DNA of 64,000 bases, from contig NZ_JBHUJX010000004.1 in NCBI RefSeq assembly GCF_042683745.1, positions 6,691 through 70,690 on the forward strand. The letters run 5' to 3'. This DNA is from Pseudoneobacillus sp042683745. Its GTDB lineage: Bacteria > Bacillota > Bacilli > Bacillales > Cytobacillaceae. The notes under the pieces are model-generated. The model was not told where the DNA came from and ran no database searches. It worked only from the letters and a program-made list of their open reading frames with translations. Position numbers and translations under genes: made by a program. Shown piece after piece: positions 1-9,448 of this stretch; within the stretch, counting starts at the first letter, position 1; each line of letters starts with the position of its first letter.

Positions 1-1717
1 TAGGTTCTTCTTTTTTCTCTGGGAGAGGCGTCTCCTCTTTCTTAGGATCCTCTTTGTACGTATCAAAATTTAATGTAACATTGTTCGTGAAGCCTGGAGT
101 CGGTTCAAACGCAAGCCAACCCGACCCTGGGAAAAAAACTTCAACCCATGAATGAGCATTATTGTTTGTCACTTCGAAGATTTTCCGACTGTGTTCTCCA
201 AGGCGTTTATACTCACCGTCTGTATACCCTTTAACCCAACGAGTAGGTATACCTAAAGTTCGCAGCATCACAGCCATCGAAGTAGAGAAATTATCACAAT
301 AGCCCCTTTTCGTATCAAACAGGAATTGAGCAACATAATCATCTCCGGAACCAGGGATTGCTACATTTTTCTGATCATAGGAATATTCATTTCGATCAAA
401 GTATTTCTCAACTGCTCTTACTTTATCAAACCAAGTCTCTTTTCCTTCCGTAATTTGCATGGCGAGTTCCCTTATTTCTGGCGGAAGATTATTTGGTACT
501 TGAGTATATCGACTGGCAAAGTCGGAGCCCAACCTAGACTGTTCAATCGATTTGACTTGTTGAAGCTTTGCCACACTGTATTTTGGAACTCTATACTTGA
601 AAGAGTAGTTATTCACTTGACTGTCTTTAAAGTATATTTTTTCCTTCACCGCATTCATTTCAAACGCAGAATTGGATGGCGTTTCAATATGCTTTACTCC
701 AAATGGATATATCGCGTGTGGATATTCCATATAAGTGGTAATCGTTGCTTCTTCGTCTTTATAAGATACATCTGGTTCAAAAGCATAAATAGGAAACTCG
801 CCTTCTGGAGGAATGGAAATTCTCTCCTGGTCTGAGTAATCTACCCAGCCCTTTCCGGTATAAACCTCCTTCGACTCAACTCTCCAATAATGCCTAGCCG
901 CCACTTCAGCTTGAAAAACTACCCGATCATCACCAATGAACGGACCACCTAAATTTGAATCGTCTACGCCATAACCAATTCGATTCACAGATTCATCTTT
1001 ATTATTAAGGGATTTAATATAAGGGACAGGATCCGGCCAAATCGGACCAGCTTTCGGAACAGTAAATCCGATACCCACACTACAGATGATTAAAATAGTT
1101 AATGAAACCATCCATTTCCGAGAGAACGAATAATTCCGCCCAATATTTTCATTCGTTAAAATTCGATTCAACGTTAATATACCCATTGCGGCAAATCCAG
1201 TGATGATCGCTCTTATGATTGCACCTTTAGCAGAATACGGAGTAAAGGTGTCCAATACCGTTATATAGATAAGCGTGATAAGAAAAAAGAGAAAAATCCT
1301 TTTTCGGTTGATGAGCCAATAATGAACCAAATAAGTCATTAACCAAAGTAATAGGAAGAAAAGAAGTGTTCGAAACACATTCGTTAACTCGCCCCATTGT
1401 CCACTCCATACATATACCATATTTTGTACGGTATCCTTAAGGACGATCATCATCCAATGTATAGAAAAGAAGCCACCTTCAAAATAAAAATAATAGATTG
1501 AACTTAAAATGATGAATACTTTAACTAGAAAGCCGATCCAGACTCTAACCTGAAAATACACTAACGCAAAGGATAAAAGAATATAAAAAACAAACACACC
1601 AATACTACCTGTATTCGTTAATTCCTTTAACGGTCGAATCCATTCCCATAAAAGAACAAAGCCGAATACATACAGAAAAAATGTTTCCCAATTGCGTTTA
1701 GACACTTCATTATTCAT
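1..1717 (-). CDS. Transglutaminase-like membrane protein (TgpA/YebA type), C-terminus cut by window edge
   Basis: About 572 codons are visible and the frame is still open at base 1, so the 3' end lies outside the window. The N-terminal ~200 residues hold several hydrophobic membrane segments. An extracytoplasmic transglutaminase-like domain follows, with the Cys in GYCDNFSTS, the His in NAHSWVEVFFPG and an acidic residue in the FEPTPG motif, which is the expected Cys-His-Asp/Glu order. The start is ATG at 1717, overlapping the TGA of the DUF58 gene as ATGA, which implies translational coupling. MoxR, DUF58 and transglutaminase genes commonly travel together. The usual inference is a role in envelope protein processing or assembly. 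The substrate is unknown. Confidence 0.9.
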   Translation of the reverse strand, partial: MNNEVSKRNWETFFLYVFGFVLLWEWIRPLKELTNTGSIGVFVFYILLSFALVYFQVRVWIGFLVKVFIILSSIYYFYFEGGFFSIHWMMIVLKDTVQNMVYVWSGQWGELTNVFRTLLFFLLLWLMTYLVHYWLINRKRIFLFFLITLIYITVLDTFTPYSAKGAIIRAIITGFAAMGILTLNRILTNENIGRNYSFSRKWMVSLTILIICSVGIGFTVPKAGPIWPDPVPYIKSLNNKDESVNRIGYGVDDSNLGGPFIGDDRVVFQAEVAARHYWRVESKEVYTGKGWVDYSDQERISIPPEGEFPIYAFEPDVSYKDEEATITTYMEYPHAIYPFGVKHIETPSNSAFEMNAVKEKIYFKDSQVNNYSFKYRVPKYSVAKLQQVKSIEQSRLGSDFASRYTQVPNNLPPEIRELAMQITEGKETWFDKVRAVEKYFDRNEYSYDQKNVAIPGSGDDYVAQFLFDTKRGYCDNFSTSMAVMLRTLGIPTRWVKGYTDGEYKRLGEHSRKIFEVTNNNAHSWVEVFFPGSGWLAFEPTPGFTNNVTLNFDTYKEDPKKEETPLPEKKEEP

Positions 1718-2928
1718 CTACTCACCTCCGAAAAGGCATTAGCAAATTGACCTTCGTGAACCATCACCACACGAATCCCTCGTGCGTTTGCCATTGATTT
1801 TAAGGATAATTCATTTGAAGACAGAGATTCCTTCGTCTCTTTCATGAGAAAAATAACAATTGTTCCCTTTCGAAGAGAAAGAAAGCTAACCTTTTCAAGT
1901 AAGTTCTTTGTCAATTGGGCGGTTACTAAAAGTATGGAAGCATTTTGCCCAGTTAATAAACCCTCAGCCTCTAACACTCGATCTAAAGATATAGCACTTC
2001 TGTCTTCGATTTTAGCTAGATGGTAAAATAGTTGCTGTTGTTGACTTTCCCCGCCTCTGATAGCAAAGGAAGCTCTTTCTTTGTCGTAGCTTATTAACCC
2101 CACTTGTGCTCCTTTTCGTAAAATGGCACGAACAAGTGAAGCCGTAAAGGAAACAATCATTTCAAAATGAGTATCTTGAACACAATCTGGCACGACTAAA
2201 AGATCATGCGATTGTCTTTGTTCAAACTCTTTTGTCATAATATCATTTCGCTTCGCTGTTGCTTTCCAATTAATCCAAGAGAATCGGTCACCAGGCTGAT
2301 ATTCCCTAACACCGATTGCCATCGATGTATCCCTTTGAACCCTTTCCCTTGAAGCTGTCATCCCTTGATCATATTGATTTTCAAATGGTCGATAAATCAT
2401 CTCCGTATAGGCAGGGTAAACAATAATCTGATGGTCAACAGCAACGACATATTCCTTTTCGATTAATCCTAGAAGATCGCCTGTTTTTAATCGGACTTCC
2501 TGAAAAAAATGCTCCCCGCGCGGAAGACTTTCCACTACATATTCAAAGGAGAATTCTTTACGAAATCCAGGTATTAACAAAACCTTCGACTTATTTAATT
2601 GAAAGCCAGATTGCAGTCGATCCGTTAATACATCTTCCACCACTAAATAAAATAGAGGAAAACGGAAGTTACGTTTTAACTTAATTTGAACCTTAAGAGT
2701 TTCTCCAGCATAGTAATCTGTCTTCGTAAAAAATCTTTCTACTTTTAAATCCTTTAACGAATAGAAAGAGACAGCCAAACTTAATACAGCAAATGGTAAA
2801 AAACTGAAAAACAAAAACCAACTTACAAATCCACCTTGAAACATTGCATAAGAATAGGTCAGTACTAATAAAAGCAGTAAGATTAGTAGTTTCCAAGGGA
2901 ATTGGATGAGGGCAATGACTTTCTTCAT
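1714..2928 (-). CDS. DUF58 family protein (YeaD-like)
   Basis: The protein has 404 residues. Two hydrophobic N-terminal segments (about residues 12-55) are followed by a soluble region. Around residues 208-240 it carries the DUF58 signature REYQPGDRFSWINWKATAKR, then a von Willebrand-like fold. The start codon overlaps the stop of the upstream moxR-like gene (TAATG), and its own stop overlaps the transglutaminase start (ATGA), so the three genes form one tightly coupled operon. DUF58 proteins are membrane-anchored partners of MoxR AAA+ ATPases. The exact function is not known. Confidence 0.92.
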   Translation of the reverse strand: MKKVIALIQFPWKLLILLLLLVLTYSYAMFQGGFVSWFLFFSFLPFAVLSLAVSFYSLKDLKVERFFTKTDYYAGETLKVQIKLKRNFRFPLFYLVVEDVLTDRLQSGFQLNKSKVLLIPGFRKEFSFEYVVESLPRGEHFFQEVRLKTGDLLGLIEKEYVVAVDHQIIVYPAYTEMIYRPFENQYDQGMTASRERVQRDTSMAIGVREYQPGDRFSWINWKATAKRNDIMTKEFEQRQSHDLLVVPDCVQDTHFEMIVSFTASLVRAILRKGAQVGLISYDKERASFAIRGGESQQQQLFYHLAKIEDRSAISLDRVLEAEGLLTGQNASILLVTAQLTKNLLEKVSFLSLRKGTIVIFLMKETKESLSSNELSLKSMANARGIRVVMVHEGQFANAFSEVSR

Positions 2929-3881
2929 TATTTCACAAGCCTTTGTACAGGAACTGGCACCCTTGATAAAACACTCTTCACTACTTCTTCTGCTGAGATT
3001 CCCTCAAATTTAGCTTCTGATTTCAATATTAGACGGTGCGCGAAGATATAAGGTGCTAAAAATTGTACATCGTCTGGAACCACATAATCACGGTCATGCA
3101 TGAAAGCATATGCTTGGGAAGCCTTCATTAAAGCAATCGATCCACGCGGACTTGCCCCTAGGTAAACGCTATGATGTTCACGTGTTCTTCTTGCAAGATC
3201 GACAATATATCGTTTGAGTGTATCATCCACATACACGTTTTTTATTTCTCTTTGGAGAGATCTTAATTCTTCTAAACTAACAACGGATTCTAAATCTTCA
3301 ATAGGTGGCGTTCTTTGTGCCCGGTTTAATACTTCGATTTCATCGCCTATTTCAGGATAGCCCATATGCATTTTTAACATAAAACGATCAAGCTGCGCTT
3401 CAGGTAATGGATACGTTCCTTCATACTCAATTGGATTTTGAGTAGCCATTACAAAAAAAGGCTTCTCCAAGACATGAGTAACACCATCTACTGTCACACT
3501 ACTTTCTTCCATTCCTTCGAGAAGAGCTGATTGTGTTTTAGGGGAAGTACGATTAATCTCATCCGCTAAAATAATATTTCCCATAATTGGTCCTGGTCTG
3601 AATTGGAATTCCATTTCTTTTGGATTATAGATAGAAACCCCCGACACATCCGACGGCAATAAATCTGGTGTAAACTGAATCCGTTTAAAACTGGCACTAA
3701 CGGACTTAGCCAAAGCGCGGACCATCATCGTTTTTCCAACCCCAGGGACATCTTCCAGGAGGACATGTCCATTTGCCAATAAAGCGACTAAACTCAGTTC
3801 CGTAACTGTCCTCTTTCCAATCATTACTTTTTCAATATTATTAATAATTCTCTCTATTTGTGGATTCATTTGTTCTCGCAA
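2928..3881 (-). CDS. MoxR-family AAA+ ATPase (YeaC-like)
   Basis: This is a cytoplasmic AAA+ ATPase thought to act as a chaperone for vWA/DUF58 partners. Walker A is PGVGKT at about residues 46-51. Walker B is IILADEINR, with the Asp-Glu pair near residue 107. Sensor I is the ATQNP motif, and a C-terminal lid domain follows. I chose the TTG start at 3881 because GGAGGG lies 7 bases upstream of it, whereas the ATG at 3896 overlaps that same Shine-Dalgarno sequence. It is the first gene of the moxR-DUF58-transglutaminase operon, and its stop overlaps the next start. Confidence 0.93.
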   Translation of the reverse strand: MREQMNPQIERIINNIEKVMIGKRTVTELSLVALLANGHVLLEDVPGVGKTMMVRALAKSVSASFKRIQFTPDLLPSDVSGVSIYNPKEMEFQFRPGPIMGNIILADEINRTSPKTQSALLEGMEESSVTVDGVTHVLEKPFFVMATQNPIEYEGTYPLPEAQLDRFMLKMHMGYPEIGDEIEVLNRAQRTPPIEDLESVVSLEELRSLQREIKNVYVDDTLKRYIVDLARRTREHHSVYLGASPRGSIALMKASQAYAFMHDRDYVVPDDVQFLAPYIFAHRLILKSEAKFEGISAEEVVKSVLSRVPVPVQRLVK

Positions 3882-4070
3882 TGTATTTCCCTCCATTTAC
3901 ACTATCTTAGTAGTTTTATATATTCGGTATTTATTTACAAAATCCTGTTTAAAACTTTCTATTCACATTTATCTTACAATATTAGACGGCTCCCGCTTTA
4001 AAAAAGTTTAAAACTTTATCATGTATATTTTTCCAAACAAAAACGAAGAGGTGGCTAGTTCAAAAAAACA

Positions 4071-4094
4071 AACCAAGCCATAACTGACTTGGTT
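4071..4094 (-). terminator. Rho-independent terminator after the stalk-domain protein gene
   Basis: A 10-bp stem (4071-4080 with 4085-4094, one G-T pair) closes a 4-base loop. On the minus strand it is followed by a T-rich tract (4061-4070). It lies about 10 bases past the stop of the gene ending at 4105, so it ends the long minus-strand block and separates it from the moxR operon. Confidence 0.85.
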
Positions 4095-4104
4095 TTCGAA
4101 TTGA

Positions 4105-5406
4105 TTATTTAGTTGTGATGAAAACGGTTTTACTGCCTCCATCCCACTTTACATTCGCCCCCAAGGCTTCACTAACAAAACGAACAGGAACCATCGTATG
4201 CCCGTTAATAAGCTCAGGTGGGCTTTGCAACGAGATTGATTTACCATTGATGGTCGCTACTTTTTTATTAATTGTCAAAACAATGGTCGTGCTACCTTTC
4301 TTTGCTGTCACTGATTGGGTTTTGGAATTCCAATTTACACTAGCACCTAATTCTTCAAAGATAACCCGTAATGGAACAATAGTTGAACCACCTTTCATCA
4401 TCGGTGGTTGTTCAAAACAGAGCCATTTTCCATCAAGCAAAACATTGATTTCTCCTATACTCGGGACTAAGTTAGGAAAATCAATTCCTTTTCCAAAATA
4501 AGCAGCTCGAGTAGTTGAAACCGTTTGGAGCGACTTAGCTCTTTGTTCTAAAATCCCATGTATGGTTGCGCATTTTTGTTTATAAATATCACTTCTAGAT
4601 TTTTTTTCAATTTGGTTAAGATTCGTTTTAAATCGATTGATATTTGCTTGAAGGTCACCTATTTCTGACTTCTTAAATTGCGCCCACTCGTTACTTGCTT
4701 CTTCTTGCGTAATTTGGTCCTTACTATATCGATACATAATACTGTTTAAGGAATGTTCATTACTAGCTTTACTTAAGTCATACATAGAGCTATTTAGACG
4801 ATTTTCATTTATTTCACCGCTATAACTATACATCGGACTATTTAGACGGTGCTCATTTATGGCGGAGCTATATTCATACATCGAACTATTCAAGCGATTT
4901 TCATTTACTGCATTGCTAAAACGATTCATTAAACTATTTAATCGATGCGGATTCATACTTGTGGCATACTGATTCATCGAACTATTGAGACGGTTAAGAT
5001 TGATTTTACTGCTGTAATCCCTCAGTTTACTAGAATAGGATTTGTTATTTCCGTATTGTTTTTCTAATTGTTCTAAATCCGCATTCAATAGTTGTTCCAA
5101 CCGCTTGGAATCTGCCTCTGTTTGAATAACGAATAGATCTAGAATTTCATTTTGTCGGTTGTAATATTGTTTGTAATTCTTTGTAGTATTGTCTAAATAT
5201 TGATTGAACTCTTTCGTCGTTTTCTGTTCAAAGTCAAGGTATTCAACCCTCACTTGATTAATAAAATTCGGATCTGCTGCCATTACCCCTTTTACTGTAC
5301 TACTAAAACATAGAAAAAGAATGAACAGCAAACTAAAAAAGACTTTTAGTTTAATAGTGGACTGTTTGTCAGTTAGTTTATTGGCTATATGCTTTAAGTG
5401 GAGCAT
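4105..5406 (-). CDS. Secreted protein with internal 16-residue repeats and C-terminal copper-amine-oxidase N-terminal (stalk) domains
   Basis: A signal peptide (hydrophobic stretch near residues 22-38, likely cleavage after VMA) precedes a Gln/Lys/Glu-rich helical region. Next come six tandem copies of a 16-residue unit of the form RLNSxMYxYSxAINEx (about residues 139-230). The C-terminus has two copies of the stalk-domain motif (VPLRVIFEELGASVNW and VPVRFVSEALGANVKW). These modules are known from Bacillus and Clostridium surface proteins and are probably structural or wall-associating rather than catalytic. Start ATG 5406 is preferred because AAGGAGG lies 11 bases upstream. The in-frame ATG 30 bases earlier has no such site. 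No function is assigned. Confidence 0.85.
   Translation of the reverse strand: MLHLKHIANKLTDKQSTIKLKVFFSLLFILFLCFSSTVKGVMAADPNFINQVRVEYLDFEQKTTKEFNQYLDNTTKNYKQYYNRQNEILDLFVIQTEADSKRLEQLLNADLEQLEKQYGNNKSYSSKLRDYSSKINLNRLNSSMNQYATSMNPHRLNSLMNRFSNAVNENRLNSSMYEYSSAINEHRLNSPMYSYSGEINENRLNSSMYDLSKASNEHSLNSIMYRYSKDQITQEEASNEWAQFKKSEIGDLQANINRFKTNLNQIEKKSRSDIYKQKCATIHGILEQRAKSLQTVSTTRAAYFGKGIDFPNLVPSIGEINVLLDGKWLCFEQPPMMKGGSTIVPLRVIFEELGASVNWNSKTQSVTAKKGSTTIVLTINKKVATINGKSISLQSPPELINGHTMVPVRFVSEALGANVKWDGGSKTVFITTK
4717..4992 (-). repeat. 48-bp coding tandem repeat
   Basis: Six imperfect 48-bp units encode the 16-residue repeat of the stalk-domain protein. Each unit carries RLNS (SLNS in the last) and usually MY and INE. 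The copies have diverged most at the ends of the array, which suggests expansion by slippage or unequal crossing over. Confidence 0.85.
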
Positions 5407-5538
5407 CTTCAATATTACCTCCTTATCAAAATTCATACAATTTTGATATTAGTCCAATTTTCCATATTTTCAAATAAGTGGAAAGGACTATTTTCATCTC
5501 ACTTTTCCAATTCTATCTAATCTAATGGTCTCATAACA

Positions 5539-6567
5539 TTAATCCTTATTTTCAATAAAATAGTCTTCTAGGTCCCCTGGTGTAACGATCTTTTCCAAAT
5601 CTTCACCGATTAAACCAATATCATATAAAAGGTATTTATTATATTCTGCTCCTAGAATGATATCTTTTCCCTTTTCTTTAAACAGCTTTTCGTTATAAAA
5701 ATAAATATGGAATTGAATATTCTTTATGCCTTGTGCCTTTATGGCCTGAACAATATGATTTACCTTTATTAAAGCTTGCTGCTTCTTTTCATCCTCATTT
5801 TCGAACACAGCTAGTTGAAATTTTTGTTCATAATCATCTGGAAACTGTATTCGTAGCTGGTCATACGATGGTATTTCTAATGGGTTGATTCGCGAAAGGA
5901 CATTTTCCTCCACCCGAACTCCTCGATTATATTTCCAAATATTTTGGAACTGTGTGGAAATCGCAGGCTCTACTTTATCATCAAATTCATTTCCCCATTT
6001 CGCATTCATATAGCCATCTTCAAATTGATCTTGATGATGAAAATAGGAGCCAGTAAAAAGAAAGTCCTCATCTGAAGCAGAGATCACAAATGTATATTCA
6101 CTTTGTTCACGTATATAGTCCGTTTGTTTTATCGTAAATTCCTTCTGATACTTTTCTTCTAAATAAGAAATCATTCTTTCCTCAGCCTGTTTCATTTCCT
6201 TGTCTCCTTGTTCTGGAGTATTCTGTGAAAAATAGTTGGCTTCAGGCTTGATGAACATTCGATATGGAACAAATGTAACCATAAAAATCAAAATGACTGA
6301 AATCCCAATTTCTAGCAAAGCCTTTTTAGGCGACAAAAAAGCTTCAGTCCCAGCGGATTTAAACCTCTTATTTGCTGAAAAAATAGCTTCCCCAGCAGCA
6401 ATGAATCGAAAAACAGTTAAAGGAAGCCGCCATCCAAAAATATTGACATAAACGAGGATAATCCCGATAACAATCAGGATGATTCCCTTCACCTTCTGTT
6501 TATGATAGAGCTGTCCAAGCCCAGGAAATAGAAATGATAGCACGGCAGACAGTATTATTTTTCCCAT
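5539..6567 (-). CDS. Membrane-anchored protein of unknown function with N-terminal LSFLFPGLGQLY motif
   Basis: The 342-residue protein begins with three hydrophobic segments (within about residues 1-70) and the motif FLFPGLGQLYHKQKVKG. That motif is seen in small TM2-like or DUF5683-like membrane modules. Another membrane segment lies at about residues 88-104. The remaining ~235 residues are soluble and probably extracytoplasmic, with no domain I recognise. AGGAGG sits 8 bases before the ATG. The gene is co-directional with and 16 bases from the lipase-like gene, so it is likely co-transcribed with the end of the Tad locus. Function unknown. Confidence 0.8.
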   Translation of the reverse strand: MGKIILSAVLSFLFPGLGQLYHKQKVKGIILIVIGIILVYVNIFGWRLPLTVFRFIAAGEAIFSANKRFKSAGTEAFLSPKKALLEIGISVILIFMVTFVPYRMFIKPEANYFSQNTPEQGDKEMKQAEERMISYLEEKYQKEFTIKQTDYIREQSEYTFVISASDEDFLFTGSYFHHQDQFEDGYMNAKWGNEFDDKVEPAISTQFQNIWKYNRGVRVEENVLSRINPLEIPSYDQLRIQFPDDYEQKFQLAVFENEDEKKQQALIKVNHIVQAIKAQGIKNIQFHIYFYNEKLFKEKGKDIILGAEYNKYLLYDIGLIGEDLEKIVTPGDLEDYFIENKD

Positions 6568-6583
6568 CTAAGAAACCTCCTGT

Positions 6584-8293
6584 TTAATCATCATCATCTC
6601 TTCTTAATTCTCCATCTTCTAGATATGGCTCGAAGGTTTTTATACCGTGATGTGATAGTCCACTTTCCCCATCTTTTATCGTTCTGTATACTTTATTTCC
6701 AAACTGGTCCTCCAATACCTCTACGAGTCCATAATCATCCGATTCATAGACTGAAAGAGTACCCGTATTTCCGTCACGACCATAAATAATTGTTGTTCCG
6801 AGGTGTATGCCTAGCTTACCAATCTCATCCTGCGAGCTAATATGATTGATAATCAAATCATTGTATTTATCATTTTGATTATGTTTATTAATAAACGGAG
6901 AATAGTTCGCATTTGTATCAGGACTTAACCAATCCTTCAGCTTCCCAGGATAAGAATTTACGGCATCTTCATGCATCTGCATCCCAGGACCATTAAAAGT
7001 GACAGTTGGAATTTTATAATGCCTTCCCACTCCCTGTGCTATATTTCCACCTAAAGAGTGTCCGACAATGACGATATCATAGCCAGAATATTTACCTAGC
7101 ACATTTCTTGTAAATTCCTTCGCTTCCCCTAGTTGTGTATTGGGAATCCCAAAAACTAAGGCAATGTCAGCAAGAAAATCCCTAATGTCTGCTCCAGGTT
7201 CTGTTCCGCGAAAAGCAATAACAATTTGTTTATCTTTTCTATTTACAAAAGTCTTCCCACTAAATCCTGTAAGCTCTGACTTGGAAAGGGTAATATCCTC
7301 TTCGAAACCCATCGGAATATCCTGAATATCTCCATATACTCTTTTCGACGTATCATATTTTTGACCTTCATTTTGCACATAAGCTAAATCCGCAAATTCC
7401 ATTAAATGTTTATCGCTGATCTTTATGTCATCGATTGTACCATATGGCCTTGCTTCTGGATCGAAATCGAAGTAGCTCTCAGCAACGTCCATCGGTGTTT
7501 TTACCCATCTTGAGCCAGCATCAATTATCGTACCATTTATATTTTTCACTGTTTCCGTTATCTGATGATTGATGTCTTTAAAAGAATCAAACAATTGGTT
7601 ATTTCTATTAATAAACTTATCTACGACATTCGTTTTATAGTTAAGAAAATCATTCGTGCCTTGATGGATTCTATCATTAATAGATGCCATCCCTTCACGA
7701 TCAACTTGTTTTAATAAAAGGGTTCCAATTGGATTCACGAAAAAGAGAACATTTCCTTTATCAGACTGGGCAAAATCTACCGTCCGGAGCATCCAATCAA
7801 CAGAATGAAAGCGTGCATTTTCCACTCCATTGATGAAACCCGTTGAGAGCTTATCCGCTATTTTTGTTGAAAGATTGACCCCCTCAATCATCTTTCCAGA
7901 AATAAAATCGCGTGTATCCCGACCTGTATCAGCCATCCAGTCTAAAAAACCTTTTCCACCATCTATAGCACCATCGATTACATCATCAAAGAAATGGCCA
8001 ATATCAATGCTCCATTGAAAGTCATTCTTTCCATTCTGATCTTTATGACCATCCCCTTTAATGGGATCATTGGAGTTAATTGGGTCGCCAGGAACTAGGG
8101 GTTTACCTGGATTGATCGGCTCTCCAGGTGAAATGGGTTTACCAGGGGTAATCGGTTTGCCCGGGGTAATGGACTTTCCTGGAGTTATAAATGAACCTGC
8201 TACATGAAAGGTCTGAGCAGACACGAAGGAGGGATTCAAACCATATAAGAACAGCAGAATGGACATACTAAAATAAACAATTCTCTTCCTCAA
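6584..8293 (-). CDS. Secreted class-3-lipase-like alpha/beta hydrolase with N-terminal ITPGK repeats
   Basis: Start TTG 8293 is chosen because GGGAGG lies 8 bases upstream; earlier in-frame ATGs fall on or before a terminator hairpin. A signal peptide (about residues 5-27) is followed by a Pro/Gly-rich run of six or more xTPGKx-type pentads (about residues 32-65). A helical middle region follows, then a lipase class-3-like domain with FRGTEPGAD and the nucleophile elbow GHSLGG (Ser near residue 413). It probably acts on lipid or ester bonds outside the cell. It follows the tadE and tadG-like genes, and its ITPGK run matches the collagen-like protein encoded earlier in the same locus, hinting at a shared surface role. 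The substrate cannot be predicted. Confidence 0.85.
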   Translation of the reverse strand: MRKRIVYFSMSILLFLYGLNPSFVSAQTFHVAGSFITPGKSITPGKPITPGKPISPGEPINPGKPLVPGDPINSNDPIKGDGHKDQNGKNDFQWSIDIGHFFDDVIDGAIDGGKGFLDWMADTGRDTRDFISGKMIEGVNLSTKIADKLSTGFINGVENARFHSVDWMLRTVDFAQSDKGNVLFFVNPIGTLLLKQVDREGMASINDRIHQGTNDFLNYKTNVVDKFINRNNQLFDSFKDINHQITETVKNINGTIIDAGSRWVKTPMDVAESYFDFDPEARPYGTIDDIKISDKHLMEFADLAYVQNEGQKYDTSKRVYGDIQDIPMGFEEDITLSKSELTGFSGKTFVNRKDKQIVIAFRGTEPGADIRDFLADIALVFGIPNTQLGEAKEFTRNVLGKYSGYDIVIVGHSLGGNIAQGVGRHYKIPTVTFNGPGMQMHEDAVNSYPGKLKDWLSPDTNANYSPFINKHNQNDKYNDLIINHISSQDEIGKLGIHLGTTIIYGRDGNTGTLSVYESDDYGLVEVLEDQFGNKVYRTIKDGESGLSHHGIKTFEPYLEDGELRRDDDD

Positions 8294-8324
8294 ATTTCGA
8301 TACCTCCCTTCCCTACTGTGAATA

Positions 8325-8371
8325 TAAAAAAAGAACTGCCCCCCCATGGACATAGTGTAAGGTGCAGTTCT
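8325..8371 (-). terminator. Terminator between tadG-like and lipase-like genes
   Basis: An 8-bp perfect stem (8332-8339 with 8364-8371) is followed on the minus strand by seven T residues (8325-8331). It sits directly between the tadG-like stop and the TTG start of the lipase-like gene, so it may act as an intergenic attenuator lowering expression of the lipase and downstream genes. Confidence 0.75.
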
Positions 8372-8396
8372 CAGGCAGTATTGCGTTAAGTTCATC

Positions 8397-9056
8397 TCAT
8401 GAATAAACATTTTCTAAATAGGAAAGAGTGGGTCCATACCCTTTTTGTGGGATATCTTCAATAAAGTTCGTAATGAATTTTTTATCTGATATCGATTTAA
8501 ATCGGACGGTTGATTTCACTTCCAGTCTCCAATAATGATTGGAAAGCTCAATTTCTGTATCATCGATTTCTCCATTATTTTCGTCAATCATATCTAGGAC
8601 CGTTGCAGAAACTATGTAAAATACCGCACTACTCGAACTTCCCAATGTTCTTTTTAGTTCGTCCTTTAAATACGGATGGCGATTGATACGTTCAGGCAAT
8701 ATCCGATTTGCCGCTTTAATATACGCATCTGCCTCATCCATCCCTCTTGACATGTATTCGTGTTTTTTTTCGTCAATCAACTCGCCAACGGTTTTTAAAT
8801 CGATCGTTAATTGAAGGGCTCGGTCTGCTATATATAAAGGATCTAAAGTAGAACGGGTGTCGAATTGCTCAACTCCCTCTTTCGTTTTTTTCAAAAGAAC
8901 AGAGGTGCCAGCTAATGCTGCCTGTTCGACCGCTAAATTCGCGTGCTCCTTCACGATATATACTTTTACGATATTCATCGTTAATACAAAAATAATCGCT
9001 ACAATACTAAGTAACCAAAGTAAGTAAAGAGCCGCATTTCCTTGTTCGTTGCTCAT
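8397..9056 (-). CDS. TadG-like / pseudopilin-like protein
   Basis: The 219-residue protein has a short charged N-terminus (SNEQGNA) and one strong N-terminal membrane helix (about residues 8-30). AALAGTSVLL-type segments follow, as in TadE/TadG-like minor pilus proteins whose first helix resembles a type IV prepilin. The start ATG overlaps the tadE stop as ATGA. It probably resides in the membrane as an accessory subunit of the Tad machine. It is shorter than classical TadG, and no vWA domain is visible. Confidence 0.8.
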   Translation of the reverse strand: MSNEQGNAALYLLWLLSIVAIIFVLTMNIVKVYIVKEHANLAVEQAALAGTSVLLKKTKEGVEQFDTRSTLDPLYIADRALQLTIDLKTVGELIDEKKHEYMSRGMDEADAYIKAANRILPERINRHPYLKDELKRTLGSSSSAVFYIVSATVLDMIDENNGEIDDTEIELSNHYWRLEVKSTVRFKSISDKKFITNFIEDIPQKGYGPTLSYLENVYS

Positions 9057-9448
9057 GGTACGAACACCTTACCAATCGCTTCTTGTTCTATTTCCATTGA
9101 AGCTTTGTCCTTCCACTTGTCAGGGACAAACGAAAGAAAGTGATCCGTGGATAATACCATTTCAAATTTCCCATTACCTAAATAGTTAGTATGTAAATCC
9201 TTATAAACAATGATCTTGTTCGTCCCTAAACTTTCCTTCGCCTCATCAACGGCTTTCGTAATATCATTCGTAGCCGCATAGATTTTCGCCGCATTGTTTA
9301 CAGCTGTTTTCGCAACAAAGACTGAATATCCTGATGCCACCACCTGCCACAAAATAAGAAAAAACAGAAAGAAAAATGGCAATATTCCAAGAAACTCAAT
9401 ACTAATTGATCCTTTCTCATTTAGCCAACGCTGTTTGCGGCGTTTCAT
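9053..9448 (-). CDS. tadE: TadE-like pseudopilin
   Basis: This 131-residue protein has an N-terminal KGSISIEFLGILPFFFLFFL segment. That is a Gly-x4-Glu type prepilin motif (G13, E18) followed by a hydrophobic helix, typical of TadE. GGAGGG lies 8 bases before the ATG. The first 32 bases overlap the end of the preceding membrane-protein gene in another frame, and the end overlaps the tadG-like gene by 4 bases. The predicted role is a minor pseudopilin in Flp pilus assembly. No prepilin peptidase gene is present in the window. Confidence 0.85.
   Translation of the reverse strand: MKRRKQRWLNEKGSISIEFLGILPFFFLFFLILWQVVASGYSVFVAKTAVNNAAKIYAATNDITKAVDEAKESLGTNKIIVYKDLHTNYLGNGKFEMVLSTDHFLSFVPDKWKDKASMEIEQEAIGKVFVP

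Noticed and set aside
326..835. 169-codon plus-strand frame
   Set aside because: Lies opposite the transglutaminase-like gene, with no ribosome binding site or domain; a shadow.
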